DNA of 9,894 nt from Bacteroidota bacterium (GTDB taxonomy: Bacteria > Bacteroidota > Bacteroidia > Bacteroidales > Paludibacteraceae). Shown here one piece after another: positions 1 to 6,930 of this stretch. The translations under genes were made by a program, and so were the position numbers. The notes below the pieces were generated by a model that searched no databases, was not told the origin of the DNA, and saw only the letters and a list, made by a program, of their open reading frames with translations. The DNA is taken from contig JAFNAU010000047.1 in NCBI GenBank assembly GCA_017860335.1, positions 1 through 9,894 of the forward strand. The letters are read 5' to 3'. Numbering within the stretch: position 1 is the stretch's first letter; each line of letters starts with the position of its first letter.

Positions 1-404
1 ATTTTTGCTTTGTCGGTTGACGGATTAAATTCAGGCAGCACATTTGATATTGCTTCGTCGCGTCGCTTGTAACACTCGAATTTTTCGAGTACAGGAGTTA
101 TATTTTCCGTTATCGTTTTTGCGTCCAGCTTTTCAGCCAACTTTCGCGCCAGATCTTCACTTTGCGGGTTTGAATCTGCTTCAGGCATCATTATGCCTAA
201 TACATTTTCGGCACCAAATGCTCTGACGGAAAGTGCGAATGTAACCGAAGAATCAATTCCTCCGCTGATGCCTACTACGCCTCCCCGGCGATTAAGCTGC
301 AGCAGGACATTTTTCTTCAGCTGCTGGACTAAATTGTTGCAAACGGACTCGATGTTATCAAGTCGTAAGATATCAGAAGAAAAAGGTTTTTTGTCGGTTT
401 CCAT
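1..404 (-). CDS. NadE-like ATP-pyrophosphatase (NAD synthase family), N-terminal part
   Basis: Only the first 134 residues are in the window; the gene runs off the left edge. Translated directly from the minus strand, it starts at the ATG at 404 (M-E-T-D-K-K-P-F), 23 bp after the AsnB-type stop. The PP-loop G-I-S47-G-G-I-D-S-S53-V is followed by A-F-G-A-E-N-V-L-G-I-M-M-P (62-74), S-E-D-L-A-R-K-L-A (82-90), I-T-P-V-L-E (102-107) and C-Y-K-R-R-D-E-A-I (111-119). This order is that of NAD+ synthetase and its relatives. With only about 46 residues before the PP-loop there is no N-terminal nitrilase-type glutaminase, so it would be an ammonia-dependent form. Being cotranscribed with glycosyltransferases and an AsnB homologue suggests a paralogue amidating something in polysaccharide synthesis, but NAD synthesis cannot be excluded from this fragment. 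A 60-base sample (121-180) has 32 G or C, richer than the ACP gene. Confidence 0.85.
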   Translation of the reverse strand, partial: METDKKPFSSDILRLDNIESVCNNLVQQLKKNVLLQLNRRGGVVGISGGIDSSVTFALSVRAFGAENVLGIMMPEADSNPQSEDLARKLAEKLDAKTITENITPVLEKFECYKRRDEAISNVLPEFNPSTDKAK

Positions 405-427
405 GTCCGCATTTTTGAAGTTTTATT

Positions 428-2407
428 TTAATAATCATCATAAATCTCAACGTTACATTTTAGCAATTCTGTTTCCTTCAGCATTGGGATATTTCTTTTA
501 ACAAACAGGTAATCAAGAAGCTGTGTTGATAGAATTCCCATTAAAGCCATATTGTCAGTTTCCGAAACCTGATTGTTCTTTTTAAGCCTGGTTATTAAAT
601 ACTGTACCTTATCAGGATTGAAAATTCCAACCGAAATCAGTTGTTTTTCACTCAGCATCTCGTTGATAAAATCCGGAGCACTTTCGGACGTAAAACAAGT
701 TGAAATTGGAGCCCGATATGCCTGTTTTGGCTTTTCCAATATCTGCGGTGGAAGTTTTCCTGCCATCATTTTTTTCAGAAGATACTTTTCGTTGAGTCCA
801 TGCAGTTTGTAATCCGATGGCAGTTTCATACAAAAATCAACAATCCGATAGTCCAAAAACGGATACCTTCCTTCCACCGAGTTTGCCATTGACATACGGT
901 CACCTTGCGACGAGAGCAAATAACCTGACATAAAAAGTGTCATTTCAAGCCACTGAGCACGCGATAAAAGATCAATATCATCAAATTTATGGCCAATGTT
1001 ATCAATCAATTCATTTACGGGATCGTAGCCGGAAATTTCTTTTGTTGTTTCGCTGGAAAAATAATTTTTAATATGCGATGTATTATTCCAGCGGAGTAAA
1101 TGAGAATAAACAGGAGATTTGTTTTCTTCAAGTTTATAACCGAAGAATAATTTTAAGGCAGCGCTGTTAGCCGATTTAATTTGAGGCAGATATGGATACA
1201 ACTTTTTCAACAGCAAAGGTCTAAGTTCTGAAGATGGTTCTCTGGACCAGAACTGTCTGATTATTGCTTCCTTGAAAATATTATAACCTCCCAAAAGTTC
1301 ATCGGCACCCTCACCGGTTACAACCACTTTTATATTTTGACTTTTTACCAATCCGGACAACAGGTACATAGGTGCAGGAGCGCTTCTCAGTAATACAGTT
1401 TCGGAGTGCCAGATCAAATCCGCAATTTTTTCGGCAATATCATTATTACTGCAAATAATCCGGTTGTGATTCGTTTTGAGATATTCATTTGCCATGTCCT
1501 GATATATGCTTTCATCATATTCTTTATCGGTGAAACCAATAGAATACGTCTGCAAGTTATCGGGTACAACTTCTTTAATGAATGAAGTAGTAATGCACGA
1601 ATCAAGACCTCCGCTCAAATATGCTGCAACCGGGACGTCGGCACGAAGTCTTATATTAACAGCATCCGAAAAAAGTGTCCGGAATTCTGAAATAGCTTCA
1701 TCAATGCCAATTTGTAAGTATTCATCCTGTCTGTAAAGGGGTATTTCCCAATACTGATAGTTTTGAATTCCCTTAGAGTTAACCAGCAGGTAATGTCCGG
1801 GAGATACTTCAAAAATATCCTTAAAGATTGTTTCGGGAGATATTGTTGTCCAGAATGTGAAAACCTGAGATAACGCTTTTACTGACAGAGTTGCAGTCAC
1901 TTCGGGATATTCGAGGAGAGATTTTATTTCAGAACTGAAAATAAAACTGCCATTTTCTTCGGTGTAAAAAAGTGGCCTGATTCCCATCCTGTCGCGAGCC
2001 AGAAACAATTCTTTTTTTCTTGTATCCCATATTGCAATGGCAAATTGTCCGTTGAGTTTTTTGAGACATTCCGGGCCATATTCTTCGTAGAGATGAAGTA
2101 TAACTTCGGTGTCTGAGTGAGTATTAAAATGATGACCTTTTTTCAGTAGCTCACCTTTCAATTCAATATAATTGAAAATTTCTCCGTTATATACGATCAA
2201 CAGCGATTTATCTTCGTTTGATAGTGGCATACATCCTGTTTTGAGATCAATGATGCTCAGTCGGACACTGCCCAGACATGCATTTTTTGAAATATAAATG
2301 CCACTTTCATCAGGACCTCTGTATTTAATCCGGGTTAACATGCGTCTGAGAATGACCGGAGCATTTTCTTCCACATTATTTGTGTAAAAGCCAGCAATAC
2401 CACACAT
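428..2407 (-). CDS. AsnB-type glutamine-dependent amidotransferase (asparagine synthetase family)
   Basis: A 659-residue two-domain enzyme. The N-terminal Ntn glutaminase domain starts M-C-G-I-A-G-F, with Cys2 as nucleophile after Met removal, and carries R-G-P-D (30-33), V-R-L-S-I-I-D (48-54), N-G-E-I-F-N-Y (74-80), S-D-T-E-V (98-102) and R-D-R-M-G-I-R-P-L (138-146). The C-terminal ATP-pyrophosphatase domain has the PP-loop S265-G-G-L-D-S270, G-E-G-A-D-E-L-L-G-G-Y (365-375) and G-D-R-M-S-M-A-N-S-V-E-G-R (502-514) with F-L-D after it. All key residues for glutamine hydrolysis and adenylation are present, so it should be active. Canonical E. coli AsnB is about 550 residues; this longer form is common in secondary clusters. 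In polysaccharide loci such enzymes can amidate uronic acids (WbpS of Pseudomonas aeruginosa and WbtH of Francisella are known or proposed examples). That role, or amidating a carrier-bound acid, is more likely here than making asparagine. Confidence 0.9.
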   Translation of the reverse strand: MCGIAGFYTNNVEENAPVILRRMLTRIKYRGPDESGIYISKNACLGSVRLSIIDLKTGCMPLSNEDKSLLIVYNGEIFNYIELKGELLKKGHHFNTHSDTEVILHLYEEYGPECLKKLNGQFAIAIWDTRKKELFLARDRMGIRPLFYTEENGSFIFSSEIKSLLEYPEVTATLSVKALSQVFTFWTTISPETIFKDIFEVSPGHYLLVNSKGIQNYQYWEIPLYRQDEYLQIGIDEAISEFRTLFSDAVNIRLRADVPVAAYLSGGLDSCITTSFIKEVVPDNLQTYSIGFTDKEYDESIYQDMANEYLKTNHNRIICSNNDIAEKIADLIWHSETVLLRSAPAPMYLLSGLVKSQNIKVVVTGEGADELLGGYNIFKEAIIRQFWSREPSSELRPLLLKKLYPYLPQIKSANSAALKLFFGYKLEENKSPVYSHLLRWNNTSHIKNYFSSETTKEISGYDPVNELIDNIGHKFDDIDLLSRAQWLEMTLFMSGYLLSSQGDRMSMANSVEGRYPFLDYRIVDFCMKLPSDYKLHGLNEKYLLKKMMAGKLPPQILEKPKQAYRAPISTCFTSESAPDFINEMLSEKQLISVGIFNPDKVQYLITRLKKNNQVSETDNMALMGILSTQLLDYLFVKRNIPMLKETELLKCNVEIYDDY

Positions 2408-2550
2408 TTTCGGAAAGATTAATAAACAAAACAGATAACAGTGTCTTGAGAAAGCTGAATGAAGTTAACACATCAAAACTCCAGACTTAAGTTGGCTGAT
2501 AACCAATGATTTTTACATCAATTTTTACCAGATATATTTTATAACAACGA
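2408..2550. other. 143-bp intergenic region between the carrier protein and AsnB-type genes
   Basis: I see no gene on either strand. On the minus strand there is a short possible stem (TTGG and CCAA, seven-base loop) within the stretch complementary to about 2490-2506, too weak and without a T-run to be called a terminator. No paired -33/-7 Bacteroidetes promoter could be recognised. Its length, compared with 12 to 45 bp elsewhere in the operon, leaves room for a control element. Confidence 0.4.
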
Positions 2551-2817
2551 TCAATCATTTTTCTTCTGTAATTTATTATTCACAAATGATGTTATATTAT
2601 TTATGCTTTCAAAGTTTTCTTTAGTTAGTTCGTTGTCAGTTACATCAGCATCGAACTCTTTTTTGATAAAATCGATTAGATAAAGTAATCCCATAGAATT
2701 GAGAAGGCCCAATTCAAATATCGGAGAATCGTCTTTGATAATTTCACCATCAGACAGAGTAGCTTTGAAAATATGCTGTCTTACTTTTTCTTTAATATTT
2801 TCTTCGGATTCCAACAT
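2551..2817 (-). CDS. Freestanding acyl carrier protein
   Basis: An 88-residue acidic carrier protein of normal length for a stand-alone ACP or D-alanyl carrier-type protein. The predicted phosphopantetheine site is F34-E-L-G-L-L-N-S41-M-G-L-L-Y-L-I-D-F; S41 would carry the 4'-phosphopantetheine arm. The helix after it resembles the 'DSMGLLELVxFxExxF' form of specialised carrier proteins more than the 'DSLDTVELVM' of fatty-acid AcpP. The residue before the serine is Asn, not the usual Asp. The ATG at 2817 (M-L-E-S-E-E-N-I-K-E-K-V) is chosen because the helix I sequence starts there; upstream in-frame sequence to the TTG at 2904 is not ACP-like. The gene is isolated by 194 and 143 bp gaps, and its G+C is low (74 of 240 bases in 2581-2820). 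It probably holds an activated acyl or aminoacyl group for the neighbouring FemAB-like protein or amidotransferase. No cognate ligase is in the window. Confidence 0.85.
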   Translation of the reverse strand: MLESEENIKEKVRQHIFKATLSDGEIIKDDSPIFELGLLNSMGLLYLIDFIKKEFDADVTDNELTKENFESINNITSFVNNKLQKKND

Positions 2818-3011
2818 GATGAGATGTTTTAATTTGATGGTAATAATCTTATTATCAATGTTATTTGCTTTTTGAGGTGTTTTATTTAAACAACAATAAG
2901 TCAAAATTGTTTTAATGTTTGGAAAATATAATTAAGTTTTAAATAGTTTTTCTTAATGACTAAACTAGTGACAGCTGAAGGTGTAAAAAAGGTATTCGAT
3001 CGGATTATTCT
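2818..3011. other. 194-bp AT-rich gap upstream of the acyl carrier protein gene
   Basis: This is the longest non-coding stretch in the window. A hand count of 2821-2940 gives 24 G or C in 120 bases (20%). It holds a short imperfect inverted repeat (TAATAA and TTATTA around 2841-2854) with only a two-base centre, and one near-match to the Bacteroidetes -7 element (TATATTTT on the minus strand, 2923-2930) without a partner -33 TTTG at the right distance. The acyl carrier protein frame can be read back to a TTG at 2904, but the extra residues are low-complexity and unlike the family, so I treat them as non-coding. An internal promoter or a leader is possible but not shown. Confidence 0.6.
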
Positions 3012-3947
3012 TTATTCTCTTTCAGGTCCCCAGGTAAAAGTGTATCTCAATGAAGATGTGCAATTATGTGCTTCTTTAAAACGCAGCAAACCTTCATTCG
3101 GAATACCATCTGTACTTGATCTGCCAAGACAAATGTATTCGTAACCCAGATTTTTATAAAAAAAGAATAAATTCATTACCAAAAAATCCATTACTCCAAC
3201 TTGCATTCTTGGTACGATATCACCCCAAAATACAGCTTGAATTATTTTGTTGTGTCCACGATAGAAGATCGCTGAAGCAAGATTCTCATTGTTAACGTTT
3301 TTTACCAGAAAATAATCCACAGGGAAGATGTTATTTACTTTCTCCAGATCAGTGAAATCCATGTATATTTCACGTCCCAGCATTGTTCGATTATCATAAA
3401 TAATTTTATAAGCCTCATTCTTCTGTTTTTCATCACTTACAAGGTTGAATGAAAGATTATTTTGGATTGTTCTTTTTATATTTTTCTGAATAGTTTTTTT
3501 CTCCCATTTGCCATCAAATGATTTTAAATTAATCCAGTTTACAATTTCAGGAGTTTTCATCATGTACCCCAACCTTACAAATGAATTTACGAATTTAGCG
3601 TTCATCGAACAACAATAAATATCCGATGGCAGTGTGATTTGAACATTCTTTAGCTTTTCTGCAATAACATAATCTTTAAGATGGGTTAAAAACCGGAATA
3701 TATCTTCATATAAAACCTCGTCGTTTATAAAATGAAAACCTCCATAAGGGGCAGAAAAAGGAGAGCAGAGAACTCCGTCTTTAATGCCAGCCAGTAATCC
3801 AATACTCACATTTTGGCCGGATTCAATCAGTCGCACCACTTTATCGGTCTTATCTTTTACCAAATTGATAAATTCCTCAGAAATGAAAGGATGTGGATTC
3901 TGAAGGAAATGTTGTCGGTATAATTCTTTTGAGACTTCTGTAAGCAT
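3012..3947 (-). CDS. FemAB/GNAT-like acyltransferase
   Basis: A 311-residue soluble protein resembling the FemAB-like branch of the GNAT fold. Such proteins are double-domain acyl or aminoacyl transferases found in bacterial polysaccharide and exosortase-linked loci. Visible marks are S-A-P-Y-G-G-F (65-71), a basic segment K-N-I-K-R-T-I (155-161), N-R-T-M-L-G (186-191), a core strand with L-A-S-A-I-F-Y-R-G (223-231) and I-I-Q-A-V-F-W-G-D (235-243). The C-terminal block L-G-Y-E-Y-I-C-L-G-R-S-S (267-278) with P-N-E-G-L-L-R-F-K (283-291) matches the family end pattern 'GYxxxDLGxSxxxxPNxGLxxFKxxxG'. It follows the last glycosyltransferase by 45 bp and precedes the acyl carrier protein gene. A natural but unproven role is moving the carrier-bound group onto a sugar amine. 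The acyl donor (CoA, tRNA or carrier protein) cannot be told from sequence. Confidence 0.75.
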   Translation of the reverse strand: MLTEVSKELYRQHFLQNPHPFISEEFINLVKDKTDKVVRLIESGQNVSIGLLAGIKDGVLCSPFSAPYGGFHFINDEVLYEDIFRFLTHLKDYVIAEKLKNVQITLPSDIYCCSMNAKFVNSFVRLGYMMKTPEIVNWINLKSFDGKWEKKTIQKNIKRTIQNNLSFNLVSDEKQKNEAYKIIYDNRTMLGREIYMDFTDLEKVNNIFPVDYFLVKNVNNENLASAIFYRGHNKIIQAVFWGDIVPRMQVGVMDFLVMNLFFFYKNLGYEYICLGRSSTDGIPNEGLLRFKEAHNCTSSLRYTFTWGPERE

Positions 3948-3992
3948 AATTTCTGATATTTTTAGATAAGAATTATTTTATTTCCACTCACT

Positions 3993-5096
3993 TTATGCAA
4001 TAACTTTTTGTAAGATTTCATGCAGATTTTGTTCAAAAATTTCCATGGTAAACTCTTTTTCATATTTCAATCTTCCGGCTTTTCCCATTTTCAGTCGCAT
4101 TTCTGGATTTTTGATTAATATTTCCAGTTTCTCGGCTAATGCTCTGGCATTATTTTTAGGTATCAAGAAGCCGGTTTTATCATTTTCCACTATATCAGGG
4201 ATGCCACCCTCACTGGTCGAAATAATCGGTAACTGATTTTGCATGGCTTCAAGTAAAACCAGCGGAAAACAATCATTCGATGTGGGGTGAACGAAAATAT
4301 CAGCTTCTGAAAATACCTCTTGCTTACCATTTCCAAATTTAGGCCCCAGGTATTTTATATTATGAATTAGTTTGTTGTCAATCAGATATTTATTGAAATC
4401 GTCAACACTTATATCACCTTCACCTCCAACAAAATTACATTCAAAATCAAGTTTTTTTTGCATCAGAATAGAACAGGCATCCAATAATACAAAAACTCCT
4501 TTCGATTTCATCAGATTGGATAAAAAAAACAGTTTAACGGGAGCCTTTTCGGAGTGGGAGCGGGGCAAAGCAGTCATTACAGTGTCTTTTATTCCATTCG
4601 GACAAAAATATACTCCCGATGCTTTCACAAACGATTCTACATCACTATACAACTGTTTTGAAAGAAGTATGGTTTCTGCTTTGCTAAATACATACCGGTA
4701 TAACTGATTATTTAATTTCGAAGTCTGATTTTGTTTCACTCCTTTGTTGTGAAGATGATAAATGTGTTTGATACGAAAGATGCGCAACAGTAAAACCAAT
4801 AAAAAGTCTTTATAAAAAGCAGTTCCAGATGCTGTTAATGCCAGATAACACAGATCGGGTTTCTTTCTGATTATCTCACCCAATACGCTGAACCATACCC
4901 GTATGAAACGTAGAATTTTTATTAGTCCCGGTTTTCCGGTTTCATTTATAGTGCGTGACATCAACAGATTAACATAACGGCATTCAAAGGATGAGTTGAT
5001 GAGTTCACTTTCCATAATAGCCTTACCTACCATCGAAGAGCCGTGTACAGGTGGCGGTAGATGCAAAATAAACAATATGTTTTTCTTTTCAGCCAT
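3993..5096 (-). CDS. GT4 family glycosyltransferase
   Basis: A 367-residue GT-B glycosyltransferase. P-P-P-V-H-G-S-S (14-21) is the N-terminal loop seen in a common GT4 subgroup ('PPPxxG'). D-L-C-Y-L-A (81-86) and H-I-Y-H-L-H-N-K-G (111-119) mark the acceptor domain. L-S-N-L-M-K-S-K-G (near 195) opens the donor domain, and D275-C-F-P-L-V-L-L-E283-A-M-Q is the E-x7-E region. The first position is Asp instead of the usual Glu, a conservative change. S-E-G-G-I-P-D-I-V follows, as is normal for the subgroup. The frame extends to a TTG at 5102, but the ATG at 5096 (M-A-E-K-K-N-I-L-F-I) fits better and overlaps the preceding stop by 8 bp. It is predicted to be the last glycosyltransferase in this run of the operon. 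Confidence 0.88.
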   Translation of the reverse strand: MAEKKNILFILHLPPPVHGSSMVGKAIMESELINSSFECRYVNLLMSRTINETGKPGLIKILRFIRVWFSVLGEIIRKKPDLCYLALTASGTAFYKDFLLVLLLRIFRIKHIYHLHNKGVKQNQTSKLNNQLYRYVFSKAETILLSKQLYSDVESFVKASGVYFCPNGIKDTVMTALPRSHSEKAPVKLFFLSNLMKSKGVFVLLDACSILMQKKLDFECNFVGGEGDISVDDFNKYLIDNKLIHNIKYLGPKFGNGKQEVFSEADIFVHPTSNDCFPLVLLEAMQNQLPIISTSEGGIPDIVENDKTGFLIPKNNARALAEKLEILIKNPEMRLKMGKAGRLKYEKEFTMEIFEQNLHEILQKVIA

Positions 5097-6234
5097 TAGC
5101 AACTAAAAGTAATCCGGTTTTTTCCCACTCCTCAATAAATTCTTTTTGATGATTGGTAATCAGCGAAGGCTTTTTCGACAAACTGACATCCCTGACTGTT
5201 TCTATACTATTTATGAATAATTTAATTTTTTCTATCGATTCCTCTTTGTTTAGGGGATTGTAAATAAGTCCGTTGTCTGCTCTGATAAGGCTGGAAGCAC
5301 CGGCATATTGTGAGCATAATACCTTCAGGCCAAAAATCAGCGCTTCGTTCACTACTGCACCAAAAGGTTCATATGTACTGGGCAATACGAAACCCGAAGC
5401 ACATAAATACCAGGCATAGAGTTCATCGCCTTCATATCTTCCAGGGAATATTACCCTGTCACTCAGTTGCATTGATTTCGCCATAGATTGAAGTGTTTGT
5501 AATTCTTCTCCTTCACCGACAAATACAATAACGATCTGATTATTCTCTGGTAATATGGTATGTATCGTATCCAGAAAAACAGTTAATCCCTTTTCGCGTA
5601 CAAGCCGTCCGACAAACAGTAATATCTTTTTTTCTGCAAGTTGAAATCTTTGCAGATATTCAGAAGCCGTTTTTTCCAGAATCTTTGAATTTTTTCTTAG
5701 TCTATCAGGATTCTGAATTATTGGTGCAATAATGAGTTGGTTTTTATTCAGATGATACTCTTTTTGATAATATGCCGAGACTTCTTGCGACATCACAACT
5801 AAAAAGTCCAAATGTTTCAAAGCCACATTACGTGCGGTAGATCTGAGTGTCGATTTGATATGTGAGCAAATATCTAAGCTATCGTCAGTTATCGATCCTA
5901 TTTTTTGAGAAATTAAGCCCAGTCTTTTAAGTAAAATAAGATATTGAGTTACAATAGAAAATTCATATCCCATGATAATGTCCGGCTTGAATTCCCGGAT
6001 AGTGCGGAGTATTCCGAACCGGAATATCCTTTCTTTATAACCTATACCTTTCAATAAATATGAATATTGGAAAGTTAATTGCGGTAATAATTTGCTTTGA
6101 TTGAACTTCTGATTCCATAAATTTTCTGACAGAAAAACGATCTTCAGTTCATACAGGCTGTTCAGAGCATTAAACTCATCAATTCGGTAAGGAGCTAATG
6201 CTGGATGAAACATGAGTAGTTTTTTCTTTTCCAT
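5089..6234 (-). CDS. GT4 family glycosyltransferase
   Basis: A 381-residue GT-B glycosyltransferase. The N-terminus M-E-K-K-K-L-L-M-F-H-P-A-L-A-P-Y-R has the Pro-Tyr-Arg loop common in GT4 enzymes, and K-P-D-I-I-M-G-Y (83-90) ends the acceptor domain strand. The donor domain begins at L-L-F-V-G-R-L-V-R-E-K-G (205-216), the standard 'VGRLxxEKG' motif. An intact E-x7-E, E289-P-F-G-A-V-V-N-E297, is followed by A-L-I-F-G-L-K-V-L and A-G-A-S. The frame extends to a TTG at 6252, but the ATG at 6234 is the better start: it overlaps the upstream stop by one base (TAATG), sits just after a purine-rich tract on the coding strand, and begins at the normal family N-terminus. The enzyme should add a further sugar to the repeat unit; specificity is unknown. 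Confidence 0.9.
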   Translation of the reverse strand: MEKKKLLMFHPALAPYRIDEFNALNSLYELKIVFLSENLWNQKFNQSKLLPQLTFQYSYLLKGIGYKERIFRFGILRTIREFKPDIIMGYEFSIVTQYLILLKRLGLISQKIGSITDDSLDICSHIKSTLRSTARNVALKHLDFLVVMSQEVSAYYQKEYHLNKNQLIIAPIIQNPDRLRKNSKILEKTASEYLQRFQLAEKKILLFVGRLVREKGLTVFLDTIHTILPENNQIVIVFVGEGEELQTLQSMAKSMQLSDRVIFPGRYEGDELYAWYLCASGFVLPSTYEPFGAVVNEALIFGLKVLCSQYAGASSLIRADNGLIYNPLNKEESIEKIKLFINSIETVRDVSLSKKPSLITNHQKEFIEEWEKTGLLLVANG

Positions 6235-6902
6235 TATCTTTCCCTTTCCCAAAATATATTTTCCCGGATTTTTTTTGCCGGTATGCCAGCATAAATAGAT
6301 TCTGATTCCAGATGACCTGTTACAATTGCTCCGGCAGAAACTACAGTTCCATCTTCGATGGTTGTACCCTTCAATACTTTAACACCCGATCCGAGCCAGA
6401 CATGATTACCGATATACACCGACTTTGAGGCATTAATTCTTAGATTGACCTCCAGCATATAAATAGCATGACTGTCTCCGTTAAGTATCTCTATATCACG
6501 TGAAAACATGCAGTCCTTACCGATGTAAATACTCTTACCTTCCGTAGCGGCAATGTGTCCTCCTTCAGCTGTGGTTCTGTAGTCGATGGTTATTTTGCCA
6601 TTGTCATCCTCAATCCATAACTCTGTATTGGCAAGTATACAATGTTTTTCAACGTTGATTTCACAATTATTTCCTTTGATGTATATCAGGCAATTATTTA
6701 GTCTGTTTTCCGGGGCTATTTTTATTATGTTGTTTGTGCCTTCTATCCGGATACGTGTGTTTTTCAGAAATGCTCCCCGAAGCTGAATTGAATTATTTTT
6801 GCAGCCTCTTATCAATAAGCAGGAACGTAAACTATATATCACAGCCATGATATAGAGCATTCCGTTTGATTTTTTCATTATTTCAATCAGTTGCTTTCTC
6901 AT
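6234..6902 (-). CDS. Hexapeptide-repeat (left-handed beta-helix) acyltransferase, WbbJ/maltose-acetyltransferase type
   Basis: A 222-residue protein predicted to O-acetylate a sugar of the polysaccharide using acetyl-CoA. Residues about 37-200 are a run of short hexapeptide-like turns forming a left-handed beta-helix. The hallmark active-site segment is G-D-S-H-A-I-Y (142-148), with H145 the likely catalytic base. It is followed by R-I-N-A-S-K-S-V-Y-I-G-N-H-V-W-L-G (155-171), V-L-K-G (176-179), a G-A-I-V-T segment and a terminal I-Y-A-G-I-P-A-K, where this family usually has 'GNPAK'. It is soluble, apart from a moderately hydrophobic stretch at about 15-32. The frame also opens at a GTG at 6908, but the ATG at 6902 is preferred; it gives a 28-bp gap after the preceding gene. 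The stop TAA shares its last base with the next start (TAATG). Serine O-acetyltransferase is less likely, given the context and the D-S-H motif. Confidence 0.88.
   Translation of the reverse strand: MRKQLIEIMKKSNGMLYIMAVIYSLRSCLLIRGCKNNSIQLRGAFLKNTRIRIEGTNNIIKIAPENRLNNCLIYIKGNNCEINVEKHCILANTELWIEDDNGKITIDYRTTAEGGHIAATEGKSIYIGKDCMFSRDIEILNGDSHAIYMLEVNLRINASKSVYIGNHVWLGSGVKVLKGTTIEDGTVVSAGAIVTGHLESESIYAGIPAKKIRENIFWERER
6235..6251 (-). promoter_or_regulatory. Purine-rich ribosome-entry tract at a TAATG junction
   Basis: On the coding strand the bases just before the glycosyltransferase ATG at 6234 read TGGGAAAGGGAAAGATA. The tract is a near-repeat of GGGAAA and lies inside the last codons of the acyltransferase gene. 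It is the only strongly purine-rich tract I see ahead of a start in the window; the other junctions look weak. It supports the ATG at 6234 over the upstream TTG, which would put the tract inside the coding sequence. Whether it pairs with 16S rRNA is not certain, since Bacteroidetes often do not use canonical Shine-Dalgarno pairing. Confidence 0.45.
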
Positions 6903-6930
6903 TATCACAATCGTTTTAGGTTATTCTTAT

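Noticed and set aside
193..501. A 102-codon plus-strand frame
   Set aside because: It is antisense to the NadE-like gene, whose PP-loop and downstream motifs are clear, and to the end of the AsnB-type gene.
2841..2854. Inverted repeat TAATAATCTTATTA as a terminator or operator
   Set aside because: The arms are only A/T with a two-base centre and no adjacent T-run after a stable stem; expected by chance at 20% G+C.
2818..2904. In-frame N-terminal extension of the carrier protein back to a TTG codon
   Set aside because: The extra 29 residues are Lys/Asn/Ile-rich and unlike carrier proteins; the ATG at 2817 begins exactly where helix I should.
2923..2930. TATATTTT on the minus strand as a Bacteroidetes -7 promoter element
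   Set aside because: One mismatch to TAnnTTTG in very AT-rich DNA, and no TTTG about 19-21 bp upstream, so a chance match is likely.
2956..3144. A 62-codon plus-strand frame crossing the gap and the 3' end of the FemAB-like gene
   Set aside because: About two thirds lies antisense to a well-supported gene, the product resembles nothing I recognise, and no start signal stands out.
6235..6252. TTG start at 6252 for the glycosyltransferase
   Set aside because: It would translate the purine-rich tract as G-K-G-K-I ahead of a normal family N-terminus; the ATG in the TAATG overlap is the better start.
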